A stretch of DNA of 64,000 nt from Marvania coccoides (taxonomy: Eukaryota; Chlorophyta; Trebouxiophyceae; Chlorellales; Chlorellaceae): assembly GCA_963854735.1 (NCBI GenBank), contig OY978107.1, forward strand, positions 689,501 through 753,500. Reading direction: 5' to 3'. Numbering within the stretch: position 1 is the first letter of the stretch; each line of letters opens with the position of its first letter. The notes under the pieces were generated by a model. That model had not been told where the DNA came from. It ran no database searches and saw nothing but the letters and a program-made list of their open reading frames with translations. Positions 1-12,100 of this stretch are shown piece by piece. Position numbers and translations under genes: made by a program.

Positions 1-2
1 CG

Positions 3-575
3 TTTTGCGAGCTACGCTTCCCACGCCTGTCACAGCTCACCTTCAGCGAGCTTGCGATCAGCGAAGACGACTTTGCTTTTCTGGCGGCGGTAGCCGCTGG
101 TGTGCCTTGCCTGAAATCCCTTACCTTGGTGCCAGAAGAATTTTACAAGAAGATTAACGATGTAGCTGATGATGGGGAGGAGGGGGAGGAGGAAGACGGC
201 GTTGTATTATTCGAAGGGTACGACGCTTTAGAGTCTCTATTTCACGAAGCTCAATATGACGCCTTGTCTGAGCTGACGCTGGGTGGCGGGTTTGACTTTG
301 AAGACGATGACGAAATGAAACTGCTGGTGGAGAGGGGTGCAGTGCAAATGCCGAGGCTGCGGCGCCTGGTGCTGGAAAATGCGACGTTGACAGCAGCGGG
401 GCTGGATACGCTGCTGTGGGCTGGCGTGCAGGGCAGGTGGCCGCAGCTGCAGGAGCTAGGCGTGCGTGCGCTGGACGTGAGAGACTCTCGCGGAAGGAAT
501 ATTGCGCCTGACGTGGGTCTTGTGCTGGGCAGCCTGTGGCCGGGGATCAAGCTGTCCGTGGCTCCAGCTCGTTGA
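3..575 (+). CDS. Leucine-rich-repeat-like protein, C-terminal part
   Basis: The frame is open from the left edge of the window to a TGA, so this is the 3' end of a longer gene or its last exon. The readable 190 residues hold repeated leucine-rich strands, for example RLSQLTFSEL, CLKSLTLV, ALSELTLGGG, LRRLVLENATL and LQELGVRAL, spaced like an LRR array. An acidic loop rich in Glu and Asp interrupts the array, roughly 50 residues into the visible part. No ATG lies near the start of the visible part; the first in-frame Met candidates are internal, so the N-terminus and any F-box or kinase partner domain lie outside the window. The role is probably protein-protein recognition. The LRR character is clear; the family is not identified. 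Confidence 0.6.
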   Translation, partial: FCELRFPRLSQLTFSELAISEDDFAFLAAVAAGVPCLKSLTLVPEEFYKKINDVADDGEEGEEEDGVVLFEGYDALESLFHEAQYDALSELTLGGGFDFEDDDEMKLLVERGAVQMPRLRRLVLENATLTAAGLDTLLWAGVQGRWPQLQELGVRALDVRDSRGRNIAPDVGLVLGSLWPGIKLSVAPAR

Positions 576-676
576 ACTAGTTGATACTTTTATAAATAGC
601 TCGCATGCTTGATCTTTTTTTCCCCATGTGTTCAGAACACTTTTTCTGGCGGGGGGTGCGATCTCAAGTGTTTTGG

Positions 677-821
677 TATGCCCAATATACTCCGAGGATA
701 ATTATAAATTATAAAAGAAAACACAATAATTTTTTTTCTCTTCTGGGGTTACACAGCCTACTATTTTAAGCTCCTCCTAAATCTCAACAAAAATAAGATT
801 TAAGAGACCCCAGGGGGAGGA
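677..821 (+). repeat. Dispersed short repeat, copy 1
   Basis: It opens with TATGCCCAATATACTCCGAG followed by GATAATTA. After an AT-rich middle it ends with TCAACAAAAATAAGATTTAA and then GAGACCCCAGGGGGAGG. The same head and tail recur near 46.3 kb, the head recurs near 55.0 kb, and the head recurs in reverse at 29.3 kb. Origin unknown; it may be a small non-autonomous mobile element. Confidence 0.6.
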
Positions 822-1540
822 CGCCTGTAGTACGTGCACTGTTCCTACTCTAAGATTTCCCATCGTCCATGAACTATCGAGTGTACCATAATCAAAGACG
901 TTCTTATTCTACAATAGATTGTAGCGTTGCCATCGCAATTTGTGTTAAAATAAAAAAAATGGTCCAGGAATTGCACACCCCCGTGTGTTTATATAGAAAT
1001 GGTAAGTGAATGGATCTCACCTGCAGAATTGTAGGGAAAGGAGGGCGAGAAATGCGTCCAAGAAAGTTTCCGGACAACAATTTCTTGCCGCCTTTCATCT
1101 ATATTTGCGAAAAATTGGGCGCAAAAACATTGCGCCAAAGTTAAAGCATGCATATTAGGAGGAGGTGAGTGCAGGCAATAGAAGAGACCACTGTGCCGGG
1201 CTCCGAAGAGTTCTCCGACAGATAACGACATTTTGAAAACATCATGCGAATAGTCAACGTATTGAAATTCAGGGAAATTTAATTTGGGAAGATGGGACAA
1301 TTAAAGCAATAATACCGTTCATGCAAATGAGCCAAGGATAAATTTAGCATCAGAAAAATAGACTTTCAAACAACGTTTGCTACCAGTTCAAACTCCAGGA
1401 GACCCCTTCTCCATGGCAGGTTGAATTGACATTATCTCCTAGGGCACACACCCGAAGGCAGATTTTGATCTTACTCCCAAAACGAGTAGGGATGAAGCAA
1501 CACTGGCGACAACGATTATATTTGTAATTTCTCCAAAAAT

Positions 1541-1571
1541 GGGGGGGGGAGGGTGTGTGTGTGTGTGTGTG
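1541..1571. repeat. G-run plus (GT)n microsatellite
   Basis: Nine G residues, a short GAGG bridge, then about nine GT units. Simple sequence in intergenic DNA. Confidence 0.85.
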
Positions 1572-1801
1572 CTAGCAGAGGAAAACTATTTATATAGGAG
1601 TAATGAAGAGGGGAAAGACAAGATTCAGTCATACATTACTCAGTCCGTGTAAATGTTGATTATATGGAGGGAAAAAAGAAAACACGCTCGTTGAAAAAAT
1701 GGAATCAGCGGGCGGAAAAATAAAACTGTAATAACGAGAAAGTAACGGAGTTTCGAAATAAGAGGTTGTTTAAAAAAGTTCCAAGGAGATGCCCAAGTAA
1801 C

Positions 1802-3206
1802 TCAATGCAGCAGTAAGTCCAGCGTCTCCCATAAAATCACCGCTGCTAATACCACCACAACTCCCAGCCGCCCATCCATCGCCTCCACCCTCCCCAGCTC
1901 GCTTTCTTTCTCCCTGAGGTCATGCAGAGCCAGCGACAGCTCCCATTCCGACGGCCCCCCCGGCCACACCACCTGCTCCGCATCCAGCGCAATAAAATCC
2001 CGCCAGGCTGTTCGTTCCAGCCGCCAAATTATCAGCCCTGGCGCCAGCAGCCCCCAGAAGATCATGTAGAAGAGGTGCACTTGGCGGCAGGCGGTGAGCG
2101 CGGTGACTGCGGCTGTGGGATGCTCTATGGCTGCCAGAGGGTGCACTCCCGCTGCAAGCATGTTGGCCCACTCGACGATGGTGCCGTAGGCTGTGGCCGC
2201 GGTGGCTGGGCGATACTCGGCGGCCCACTCGCAAATATTCATTTCGAAGGGCGCGGCGATGGCCAGCAGCACGGGCTGCGCCAGGCAGAAGTTGCTGAAC
2301 TGTAGGCGGTACACGAGGACGTTGAGACCTGCAAACAAATTACGCAATAATTACGTCAACGGAAGGGCGAAGAGAAGGAAGAGGGAGAAGGGTTGATGCT
2401 GAAAGAAAACAATGCCTCGCTGGGTTGGGTGCCCCTTTTTGCGAGCAAAGATCAAGAAAAACAAATGCCTCGCTGGTCTTGGCAACATTGATCTAGTGCT
2501 TAATGCTCTCACAATGCCAGACAACGGCGCTAGAGAGGGTGAGGCCCACAAATAGTAGAAAAGGCTGGTCAGTTGCGCCAAGGCCGCCTTTCAGGTCGAC
2601 TCCCAGCCACAGCAGCATGGGAGGCACACACACGTGGTTGATAAAGAAACTGCAAAATAAATGGACAGGCACACGTTGGTACTATAAGCATGGTATTATT
2701 TATACCAAAGCAGTGATGTTTTTCCCGGAGATCGTATGTCCAACAACTTAATAGAAATCAACGGGCTATCCTGCTCACTGCAATATCCACAAGCGGTCTC
2801 TCCATTTGAAGTACTGCTCCAGGGAGTAGCGCTGAAGGATCGCTGGCCATGAACACATGGCGGCCAGGACGACTGGAAAGAAAAAGCTCAGGCCGCCGCC
2901 GTGCTCCTTGAGCAGCGAAAGAGCCGTGGAGAGGTAAATGGCGCCCCCCAGCCACAACAGGCGAAAGTCATACATCGCATGACGAGATGCCAAATATCTG
3001 AAAAGGGCAGGGTGGAGTGAGCGGGGGAAAAAAGAAGAAAAAAATGAAGGGGGGAAGGGGCGGAAAGAGTGCATCTTTCGGGGTGGGTGGGTGGTAGAGG
3101 TTGAAGAAGGTTTGACAGAGGGAATTTACCTGGAGAAGCCTTCATTTTGGAGGCGCTGCACCACCTTTGGCGGGGCCGTCTGCTGCGACGGAGTGCTGTG
3201 AGCCAT
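1802..3206 (-). CDS. Multi-spanning membrane protein, unknown family
   Basis: Four exons on the minus strand (3130-3206, 2779-2997, 2513-2649, 1802-2328) join in frame with GT-AG borders to give 319 aa. The start is the ATG at 3206, the first in frame before the acceptor of exon 2. The N-terminal 25 residues are polar (MAHSTPSQQT). Several hydrophobic segments follow, including LLWLGGAIYLSTAL, FFFPVVLAAMCSWPAIL, PPMLLWLGV, LAQPVLLAIAAPF, FYMIFWGLLAPGLII and a C-terminal VVVVLAAVILWETLDLLL. This suggests six to eight membrane spans with no obvious signal peptide. No enzymatic motif was recognised. The role is unknown; a plastid or endomembrane location is possible. The gene model is well supported by matching splice phases. 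Confidence 0.72.
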
Positions 3207-4317
3207 AGCCAACAAAGAGACGCCCCCGCGTTAATCCATCCGTTTGAAGGTTTGTTTGCGCTTTTCAGCAACCAAATAGGTTCGATTTTATCGGACACGT
3301 GTGCTGGTGTGCTGGATTTATTTATTTTTCAGTTGATCGTACAAGGAGATATTGAGTAAGGTTGGCCTCCCAAACTTATAGCTTGCCCTCGCACATTTTG
3401 TCAAAAAGAAATTGATATATTAAACACATTTGAGATATTGAGTCTGTATTGGCTGGTCACCAACCCCAGGTGCCGTTTCGCACTTTGAGGCTTAGAGAGC
3501 GGGACCATGTTCCAATTTTATTTATTCTCTTCATGACCTCACAACAGTCGATCCCAAAGTCTCATAATCTTTTCAATCAGTCTCTACCGTTTTTTTGGAT
3601 TTTTTTTGAATCGTCAATAATTTCTCAATCGCATTACTTCCCTCGCGTGTTCTAGATTGTTGGTGGCTGCATCGTCTAGAATTATGGCTGGGCAAGCGCC
3701 CTTTGGTTGTTCCCACTGTCAATTTTTGGGGGTTTGGGTCACCAGGTGTGCATGAAATCCACTTCTGGGGTGGCGTGGCAGGGCGCAGATGGCCTAGATA
3801 ATAATAAAATGAAAGATGCAACGATCGAGCGAGGCGTGCCCACTGCGCAGCTCTCTATCTTCCTCACGACGGAGCTCAAATTGGCCGCTCCCTTAATGCT
3901 GACTGCTCCTCAAAAGGCGCTGCCCTGTGAAGACACCGACAACGACGACATGTTTTTTCTACACTGTCGTTCGCTGAACCTGGAAGCGTTTCGTGGGAAG
4001 CGATACTTGTTGTTGTTAATTTAAAATCTTCCACTCTTTCTCGTCAAACTACCTTTTTTAGCTTTGTTTTTTCTAAGCTTGCTGCGAGAGATTAATTCGT
4101 TCGATGTTTAGTGGTAGCACGGCCCTGCCGCTAGAGTCAGCGAACCGGCCGTGATATAAAAGGGTACGGCAGGCTCGGGAGGCCAGACTTGACAGCGTGA
4201 ACGTTGACCAGCTTGCAGAACGACCTGCAGCCAAGTGCACACACAGCCACGAACACAACAGATCGTCGGGAAAATATTACATACCAACCAGATGCAAACT
4301 CGGCTAAAACATAAGAC

Positions 4318-4912
4318 TTACTTGTCGAGCACATCTGTCAAGGTGCTCCCCGGCGTCCTGATGGCCTTATTGGCGACCCTCTGGTCACGGATGGATGCCA
4401 CCCAATAAGAATCATCCTCGAGGGGCCGCAGCACTTTGGGAACCCTTTCAGAAGGCGAACCAGCATACTTTTCAAGCACCCTCAGCACAATCTCCCCGCC
4501 CTGAACATCAAGGACAGCCTTGGCAATGGCCTGCATATCGTTCACAATAATCATAAAGTGAAAAGCCGCAAACACCAAGGATGGAATAAAGACAATGACG
4601 CAAATAATGCGAAAAGGCATTCAATGCAGTCAAACTTTAAAAGAAAGTACGCCGATACCAACAATTTACCCCGGGTCCCCGCAAGTTCGCCTGTTTCTTC
4701 TTCTTATAACAATTCTTCAAACACATGCCCGAAGACACCCTCTTGACCATCATGAATATGTTCCGCTACAGAATACTCAGTATCCAAATGAGGAAAGCCT
4801 CCCACGCCTTCACACACTCCCCACTCGACAGCAGGCTGGCAACGACAGGCACCATGACCTGAGGCACCTTCCGAGTGCACTGTATCAGCACCTGCCAAAG
4901 CAGGCAGGAGGG
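4318..4912 (-). pseudogene. Symplekin C-terminal-like remnant
   Basis: Two open blocks on the minus strand resemble the C-terminal helical repeats of symplekin, the scaffold of the mRNA 3'-end processing complex. The first (about 4912-4770) reads with CLLWQVLIQCTRKVPQ and VKAWEAFLIW. The second follows a good acceptor at 4535 and reads AIAKAVLDVQGGEIVLRVLE, ending near PGSTLTDVLDK. In symplekin the same order is seen: a MRTVIQ-type helix, a VW-GF helix, a QL-x-x-VF helix and a final P-x-S-x-LT. The blocks cannot be joined in frame with a GT donor: the first runs into TAG and the available donors are out of phase. No symplekin N-terminal part (normally about 1000 residues) exists upstream. It therefore looks like a decayed fragment. 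The family call is from remembered similarity and is tentative. Confidence 0.4.
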
Positions 4913-5468
4913 CTGCACCTCCCCGAAGTGGTCAACAAGCAATTAACCACGCTAAAAAGAAATATTCAATAGGTAATTAAGCAACCACGCCACCGGACAA
5001 AAAGTCTGCGGACCTAGTCCAGGCCTCCATGTCGCTGGCCGCATTGGACCACTAGGCGTCGAAGATGGTGTCTGGACAGCGCAACACCGATCCCCCATCT
5101 CGCGCAATAAATGGAGCCGAAGCGCCCACCGTCTTGGACTGGGCAGCTCGGGGCTTGCACCTGGGCATTGCAAACAGCCAGGAAACCTGCGAGCTTGAAG
5201 TAATACAGATTAAAACAATTTTCAGTAATGACACTGGCGAGTACGAGAAGCTGCGTGGTTGGATATAAGCTTTTCTTTTCTTTTCCTTTGTTATTCTTTT
5301 CTCTGTTTCTTTTAGCGGATGGTTTTTCTTTATTCTCATTTTCATTCATCAATTTATTATTTTTATTTCTGCTTGCACTTCGGTGCCAGTCTGCTATGTT
5401 GCCTTATTTGCTTCTTTGTGCGGACTTTTAACCTGTAATTTATTTATGTATGTATGCATATCATTTGA

Positions 5469-5774
5469 ATGCCTAGGCTTTGCTCAGACACGCAGTGGCC
5501 TGTTTCGGCTGCTCGCCAGGTGGAGGAGACACCAACGAACAGAAGTACGGTTCGAGATTCCCCTCACAAGCCCGGAGCTCGCCGAAAACCGCAGTCAGCG
5601 AGAGCGTTGAAACCGTTTTCCGGCCCGATCTCCCAAAGTCTGCGCTGCATGCGCGCCCCTGCGCCCCCCACTGACGGCAAACGTCTATTCAAGGCTGCCG
5701 CCGCGCGCGCTGGCGTTATTACCCGCCATTCCGGCGGCCAGCTCCAAAAGAAACGAAAATCGAGCGATTATTGA
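5469..5774 (+). CDS. Possible small basic protein
   Basis: An ATG-initiated frame of 101 codons lies in a GC-rich island inside otherwise AT-rich DNA. It encodes a proline-, arginine- and serine-rich product ending in a basic stretch (QLQKKRKSSDY) that resembles a nuclear localisation signal. There is no recognised domain and no supporting splice structure. It could equally be a chance ORF in GC-rich regulatory DNA or a 3' exon of something unrecognised. Confidence 0.2.
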   Translation: MPRLCSDTQWPVSAARQVEETPTNRSTVRDSPHKPGARRKPQSARALKPFSGPISQSLRCMRAPAPPTDGKRLFKAAAARAGVITRHSGGQLQKKRKSSDY

Positions 5775-6842
5775 CTACAGTCTGAACGACCGACACCCAA
5801 AACTCTGTTTGGAGGTTTGGACGTTTTGGAGGTTTTACATATGGTTGTAACGTCTACTACCAAGGTTGGTGCAAGCCGAAGTGTCACTCACCCCGCCACA
5901 GTAAGGCCGAGTACCCCCTTCCACCGGTGGGATCAACCTCAGGTACTGGGGGCGTACGGATACAGCATTACGCCGATACCGCACCGTCGCCCACAATGTA
6001 AGGCTCTGGCCCCTGCCTTCCTGAGTCCCCCAACGGCGCGACCGACATGATTAAAAAAATGGGGGGAAAGAAGGACTCTCCGGACGGCAAACGGCCCGTC
6101 CGGTTTGGGGTTCGCGTTTGGGCAATGCTGGCTTCAGAACAAAAAAGCATTCTTTAATTTGATAAAAAAATTTGACAAAAATGCCATTTCTCCTCCCGTC
6201 ACATTTATTTCCTTCTGAGAAGGAGCTACAGCAGCGGAGCGGCACCACTGCCATTGTAGGGGGCTTTTTCAGCTCCTCGTAGGAGCGGAGCGGCAGGCCA
6301 AGCAAAGCAAAGCTGCCCATGACCAAGCTGGCTCCTGGCCCCCCATGCTTTTCCGGCCGTCATAGAAATTGCGGGTGATTAGTTGGGCGCTGTAGCAGCG
6401 GCTGAGCCAGGCTTAAAGAGGATTGTCGGCTGCCAAGCTTTGCTGGTGCGAGAGCGAACTGAGCTAGGTGACTTTGCACCGAAATTCTAGCAGTTGTTTA
6501 TACCAATTAATTTTCTCAAGAAATCAACCAACCACCTAAACATGAGCGCCTAAAGAAACCAATCATGACGTCATGAACCAGCTGCTAAAAAAGGACCATG
6601 CCTTCAAGCCATCCTCCCTCACGAACGCCTCTGCCGCCTCATGCGTCAGCAGCTTCCGCAATCCCTCGGTTTCTGTCCCGCTCACACCAGGTCATAAATA
6701 AAAAATTACTGAAGAAGCCCCTCAGATTCAGCGTGGCTTCATAGGCTTCCATCTGAAAATGAACAGAGAGCACAATTATGTAGAATTTTGTTTTTTACTC
6801 GATTTATTTATATTTTATTTTCGCTGATCAACGCAGCCCTGG

Positions 6843-8727
6843 ATGCTGGCTGGCCGACTCGCGTTCCAAACTTTCGTCCGATCAATTCGTATGTCCACAG
6901 CAGCCGCCGATTCCGTCAAGCGCGCCAAGATGACAAAGACCATCGGCACCCACAGCGGAACCTTCCACTGCGACGAGGCCCTGGGCTGCTTTCTGCTGCA
7001 CCAGACCTCCAAGTTTGCCGGTGCCAGCATCGTCCGCTCCAGAGACCCTGTCGTGCTCAACGAACTCGACATTCTCATTGACGTTGGCGGCGTCTATGAC
7101 CCGGGTGAGCCCCACCCCCTCCATCCCCCCCTAAATCCCTCTAAAAACGCTCCCAGCTGCTTTTTTCACCCCAACTCCGCAAGATTTTGAACCTCCACAA
7201 GAGGACGTGGTTATATTGATTTTCCACCAAATTTTCGCTCACCAACACCTCCTTACTCCCTCTTTTCAACTATTGCTCTTTTAATATGCCACCAGCCACC
7301 GACCGCTACGACCACCACCAGCGAGGGTTTGCTGAAATTTTCGGCAACGGCTTCACCACCAAGCTCTCCTCCGCGGGGCTGGTGTACAAGCACTACGGCC
7401 GGGAGATCGTGGCCAAGGTCATGGGCGTGGAGGAAAGTCACCCTGACGTTAGCGTAGTTTACAATACAGTGTATCGTAATTTTATGGAGGCGGTGGATGC
7501 CATAGACAATGGGGTCAACCAGTGGGAATCTGACGCGCCGCCCAAGTATCTGAACAACACCCACCTATCGGCGCGGGTGGGCAACCTCAATCCCAAGTGG
7601 AATGAAGAGTCCAGTGGTGAGTCTGTAGTAGTGTAGTAGGAAAAAGTTGCGGAAAATGACGTGTATTGGGGAAAGGAAATTATTTGTTGGATATCGTTGT
7701 TGTTTGTTTTGGGGAGGGGAGAAGAAATGAGATACAGCGAAGCGTTGTCGGGGTATATTGTATCAATAGGGCAGGGGGGAGGGGGCAGGGAGGGGGGGGG
7801 GAATTATATAAAAGCACCATTTTTATCTATTGGGCAATGGGTATTTTATTCATTTTATATCTTTTACCCCCTGCAATATTTTATTCTTTCAATAATTTGG
7901 TTTTAGCATCTATTTGTTTTTGTCTTTACTGGCCCTGCAGATGACACGCTGTTGAAGGGGTTCATGGCTGCCGTGGCTCTCACAGGCGAGGAGTTCATGG
8001 AGGCGCTGACTTACTGCGCGAAAACGTGGCTGCCTGCGCGCGCCATGGTGCTGGCAGACCTGGAGGCCCGCGCCTCGGTGGACCCGTCAGGTGAGAAACA
8101 AAAACCAAATAAGCAGAAAGAGCAATGCAGCAAGCTTGAATTTCTATCAAAACAGTATACACACTTATATGTGTTTCATTATATATATATTTTTGAACTG
8201 CTTAGAGCGCTCTCTTTTTGCCCTCCACATGCATAGTAGAAAACCACATTCGTTTGAATACTTCATAATGTGTATATATATTTTTCCGCTGTGGTTCCCC
8301 TTCCCCTCCCTGCAGGTGCCATCATGAAGCTCAACAACTACTGTCCCTGGAAGGAGCACCTATACCAGCTGGAGGAGGAGCTCGGCGTAGTAGGGGAGGT
8401 CAAGTGAGCGCTTTTTACATTTCAGCTAAATTTTGAAATTTCTCCGTTTATAATTTTTTTCCTCGCTTGTCACTGTTTAGGTACGTGCTGTACGAGGATG
8501 ACCGCGAGAAGAAGTGGAGGATCCAGGCCGTGGGCGTGGGGCCGGGTAGCTTTGAGTCTCGTAAAGCTCTGCCCAAGGCGTGGCGAGGGTTGCGGGACGA
8601 CGAGCTTTCTTCCGCGATTAACATCCCTGGCTGCACCTTTGTGCACGCTTCTGGGTTCATTGGAGGGAATGCGACGTACGAGGGCGTGCTGGAGATGGCC
8701 AAGCAGGCCGTCGCCATGGCAGAATAG
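6843..8727 (+). CDS. MYG1: MYG1-type DHH-fold exonuclease
   Basis: Five exons (6843-7104, 7296-7616, 7941-8090, 8316-8403, 8481-8727) join in frame to 355 aa, the usual MYG1 length. MYG1/GAMM1 proteins are 3'-5' RNA exonucleases of the DHH-like superfamily, acting in nucleus and mitochondria in animals. Visible family blocks are IGTHSGTFHCDEALG near residue 35, LIDVGGVYDP, RYDHHQRGF (the DHH-like metal motif), LSSAGLVYKHYG, and the C-terminal GVGPGSFESRKALP with CTFVHASGFIGG. The N-terminal 30 residues are basic and hydrophobic (MLAGRLAFQTFVRSIRM) and fit a mitochondrial presequence; a second Met follows at the end of this segment. Borders are all GT-AG and phase-consistent. Confidence 0.93.
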
Positions 8728-9148
8728 AATGAGAAGAAACTGAAACTTCATTTTCCTTTCACGAGTATCTTTGTCCTCTCAGATCCAAATTTTCGCGCGG
8801 CTTTCAACGAGGGCTAGCTGCATGGAAGCAATTATATCAAATAAAAAAGGCAAAGCTGTCGGCGCTCATGAATTTTGCATGCATCGCATTGCTGCTGTTT
8901 ACATGGACATGATGAACTGCAATTTACCATACGGTACCGTGCTCCAGTTTGAGCTTACCGCCTTAAGGGCATGCAAGGTCAAGGGAGCTGGGACCACTCG
9001 AATAAAAACATTTTGGCCACAAAATGATTATGTGAAAAGTTTGTTTTATTTAATCATTTGATTGGTATAAACTAGCTTGAAAACAAGATGATTGCTTTAC
9101 CCAGAGGCCTAAATCGTTAAAAATGTTACATTAAAAATAAAAAATAAA
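8728..9148. other. Intergenic between MYG1 and MutS2
   Basis: About 420 bp of AT-rich DNA holding the MYG1 3' region and MutS2 upstream region. No gene or RNA recognised. Confidence 0.6.
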
Positions 9149-12100
9149 ATGCGATCAACGTCATCTCTCCGGGCAGCGCTGCCTTGTGGGCTCCCACGGA
9201 GAATGCGCACCACACCCCTCCCACACAATCAATGCCGCTTTCACGGGCAATGCGCCTTCCAGCTTCCCAAACCTCCCCGCGGACGAGCAACAAAATCACC
9301 GCCGCCTCCAGCAGCAAGCACAAAACAAACGACGACGCCAGCTAACCCCCCTGCGGCGCTCTGGGACACCTCCGCAGACGCCTCCCACCTCGGACCAGCA
9401 GCACAGGCCGCTCTGGCGTCTCTAGAGTGGGAGCGCCTCACCGCTTATGTTTCGCGATTTGCTCAAACTGCCCTGGGCCAGCGCGCGTGCGCTGGGCTGC
9501 TCCCAGCCACCGACCCCGTCGGCTGCAACGCCCTGCTGGCGGAGACCCGCGCGGCGGAGGCCCTGGAGGCTGAATATGCGGCAGAACTGGATTTTGGAGG
9601 GGTGCAAACAGCGCAGGCGGCAGAAGCACTGGCCCGCGCCTCCAGGGGCGGTCTGCTGAGCGGACCGGCGCTGCACGCGGTGTCCTCGCTGCTGGCGGGA
9701 GCGGCCAAGCTGCAGCGCTCCATTGCATCCGCGGCCAGGTAAATGAATATATTACTCAATTGTTTGCCACCCATGACTGTGGCACCGTGTTTCACCATAC
9801 CTTCACTCAAACCCTCAATCTAAAACTCGCTATGCTATTGATTGCACTGAAACTGTATGTAGGGAGGCTAGGGCCACTGGAAACACCGCCCTCGATCCAC
9901 TCACTGCAGTCTTCGACCGCCTTGAAACTCTGCCACAGCTGGGCGCCTCCATCGCTTTCGCCGTCCGGGACGACGGCACCGTGCGCGAGAACGCCAGCGA
10001 CGAAGTCAAGAGAGCGGCAGCGAGGGTGCGCACGATAGAGGGCCGGCTGCGAAATTTATTGGGCGGCAGGGCCGGAGAAGTTTCAGAGCACGGAGGGAGG
10101 CTGTGTTTAGCGGTTCCAGCGGCTTCCGGAGGTCCCCCTCCCAGGGGCATTCTCCTGGGCACCGCTCCAGGCGGCTCAGTGTGGTTTGTGGAGCCGCCAG
10201 CAGCGGTGCCACTCAACAACGATATGGCCGATGCAAAGGGCGAGCTGGCTGCAGCGGAGGAGGCGGTGCTGTGGCGGTTGACGGGGCAGGTGGGTCTGGC
10301 TGCGGAGTCGTTGGAGACTGCGTTGTGTGCCGTGGTGTGGCTGGACGCAGCGGCGGCAAGATCGCGGTACGGGCGGTGGATTGAAGGGGCCATGCCGCAG
10401 CTGATTGAGTTTCCCAAGACGGGTAAAGCCAGGGGAGGGTCAAAAAAGAGAGGTGGAAGCGGTAAGAGCGGTAGAAATGCTGTTTTCATGTTAGAGGGGG
10501 ACGTGTATGCTTTTTATGGGAAAGAATGCATGCTTGATATTGACGAGTCATGCTCATCGCTTAAAACTAATGCTGTGAATACATATGCTCCAGGGTTTGG
10601 GGTTGCCGTGGAAGAAAGCGGCGTGCATGCGGCAGGGGAAGAGGAAGAAAGATCCCCCGACGTGCTGTCCACCAAGTACATCGTCTACCTGCGCCAACTG
10701 AAGCACCCTCTGCTGCTGGCCAAGCACCTCGCGGCAAAAGCGGACTTCGAGCGCGGCGGCGGCACCTCAAACCAGCCTGCTTCCAGCAACGCAAGGGAGC
10801 AGAGGCTGCCAGGGTGGCGGCCGGAGCGCCGGCGCCTTTCTTCCGACTTAGAGGACGAAGAAAGCGCGAATATGGCGGCGCGCAACGCGCCCCCGGTCCC
10901 CATCGACCTTTTAATCGAAGCTTCCACCAAAGCAGTCATCATCACTGGCCCAAACACAGGTCCGAAAAAGTTTTTTTTTATTTTTTTTATTTTTTTCATT
11001 TTTTTTCATTTTTTTTATTCCATATAAGTTCAACCATCTGATTTTGGTTTTACGATTTGCAATACGCATAACACCCGCGCTGGGTTTCTTCCGCAGGCGG
11101 GAAGACAGCAACGATGAAGGCGCTGGGCTTAGCGGTGGCGGCCGCGCGGGCGGGGCTGCCGGTGCCCGCTGCCGCGCCCGCGCTGCTCCCTTGCTTTGAC
11201 GCTGTCCTTGCGGACATTGGCGATGAGCAGAGCCTCACGGCCAGCCTTTCCACCTTCAGCGGGCATTTACGGAGGATCGAGGCGCTGCGGAAAGAGTCTT
11301 CTGGGCGGTCGTTGGTGCTGTTGGACGAGCTGGGCACCGGGACCGACCCAGCAGAGGGTGCTGCGCTGGGCATTGCCCTGCTGCGCGTGCTGAGCAGGGG
11401 AGGAAACGGCGGCGCAGCGCTCTCAGTAGCTACCACCCACCACAGCGCCTTAACAGCGTTAAAATACGACGCTTCCTCCTCCTCCACGTCCTCCGCACCC
11501 GCCTCGTCACCGCCGTCAGCATCAGTCGCTGGGAGGAAGAACAAAAAAGAAAGTGCGGGCGGCAGCGGGTTTGATTTCACGCTGGCTGCTCTAGACGGCT
11601 CCAGCGGCCGGTTCGAGAACGCGTCGGTCGAGTTTGACGAGGCGCGTCTGGCTCCCACGTACCGGCTGCTGTGGGGCGTGCCTGGGCGCAGCAATGCCCT
11701 GAATATAGCAGAGCGGTTGGGGCTCGAGAGAGAGGTGGTTGAGGCGGCGAGGGAGAGGCTGGGGGTGGCTGCAGCGGCGGTGAACGACACCATTATACAG
11801 CTGGAGGAGCTGCGGAAGGGCCTGGACGCGGACGAGGCGGCGACGAGGGAAGCGGAGCATGCAGCAGCGGCGGCGACGGCCAAGGCGACCGCCCTGAGGT
11901 AAGTCGTTGGGTGGGGGACTAGGGATTTGGAAGAGGGTAGGTATTTGCGTCGTTATTATTCGCCGGTTTGTTGCTCCAAGTTCATTTGGAGAAAAAATGG
12001 TTCAAATTTCTTGTGTTTTGGAAAAAAGTTGTTGTTCAAACTCAATTTGATTATTTTCTCCATATGAATTGTATTAATTATTGATGGTGGCGAAGCGTGT

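Larger units (their letters stand above)
576..1801. other. Intergenic, no gene seen
   Basis: AT-rich DNA between two convergent gene ends. It holds one copy of the dispersed repeat and a G-run followed by a GT microsatellite. The only open frames are short and lack codon bias or splice context. Confidence 0.6.
3207..6842. other. Gene-poor 3.6-kb stretch
   Basis: Apart from the symplekin-like remnant and one weak GC-rich ORF, no convincing gene was found. The DNA is AT-rich with pyrimidine tracts (5220-5390). It has a GC-rich island (about 5480-6050), a perfect short inverted repeat near 6080-6102 (CCGGACGG...CCGTCCGG), and a TATAAAAG at 4155. No tRNA or rRNA was recognised. Confidence 0.5.

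Noticed and set aside
5830..6150. Possible structured RNA (5S rRNA-like or tRNA-like GC-rich segment)
   Set aside because: No match to 5S rRNA boxes or to tRNA A/B boxes could be read; only a short perfect inverted repeat is present.
11050..11883. 277-codon minus-strand Ser/Ala-rich open frame
   Set aside because: Shadow of MutS2 exon 3; no domain, low-complexity composition.
12064..12083. Upstream start codons for the nested gene (ATG at 12064, TTG at 12081)
   Set aside because: The first is out of frame and TTG is not a normal nuclear start; the ATG at 12084 fits.
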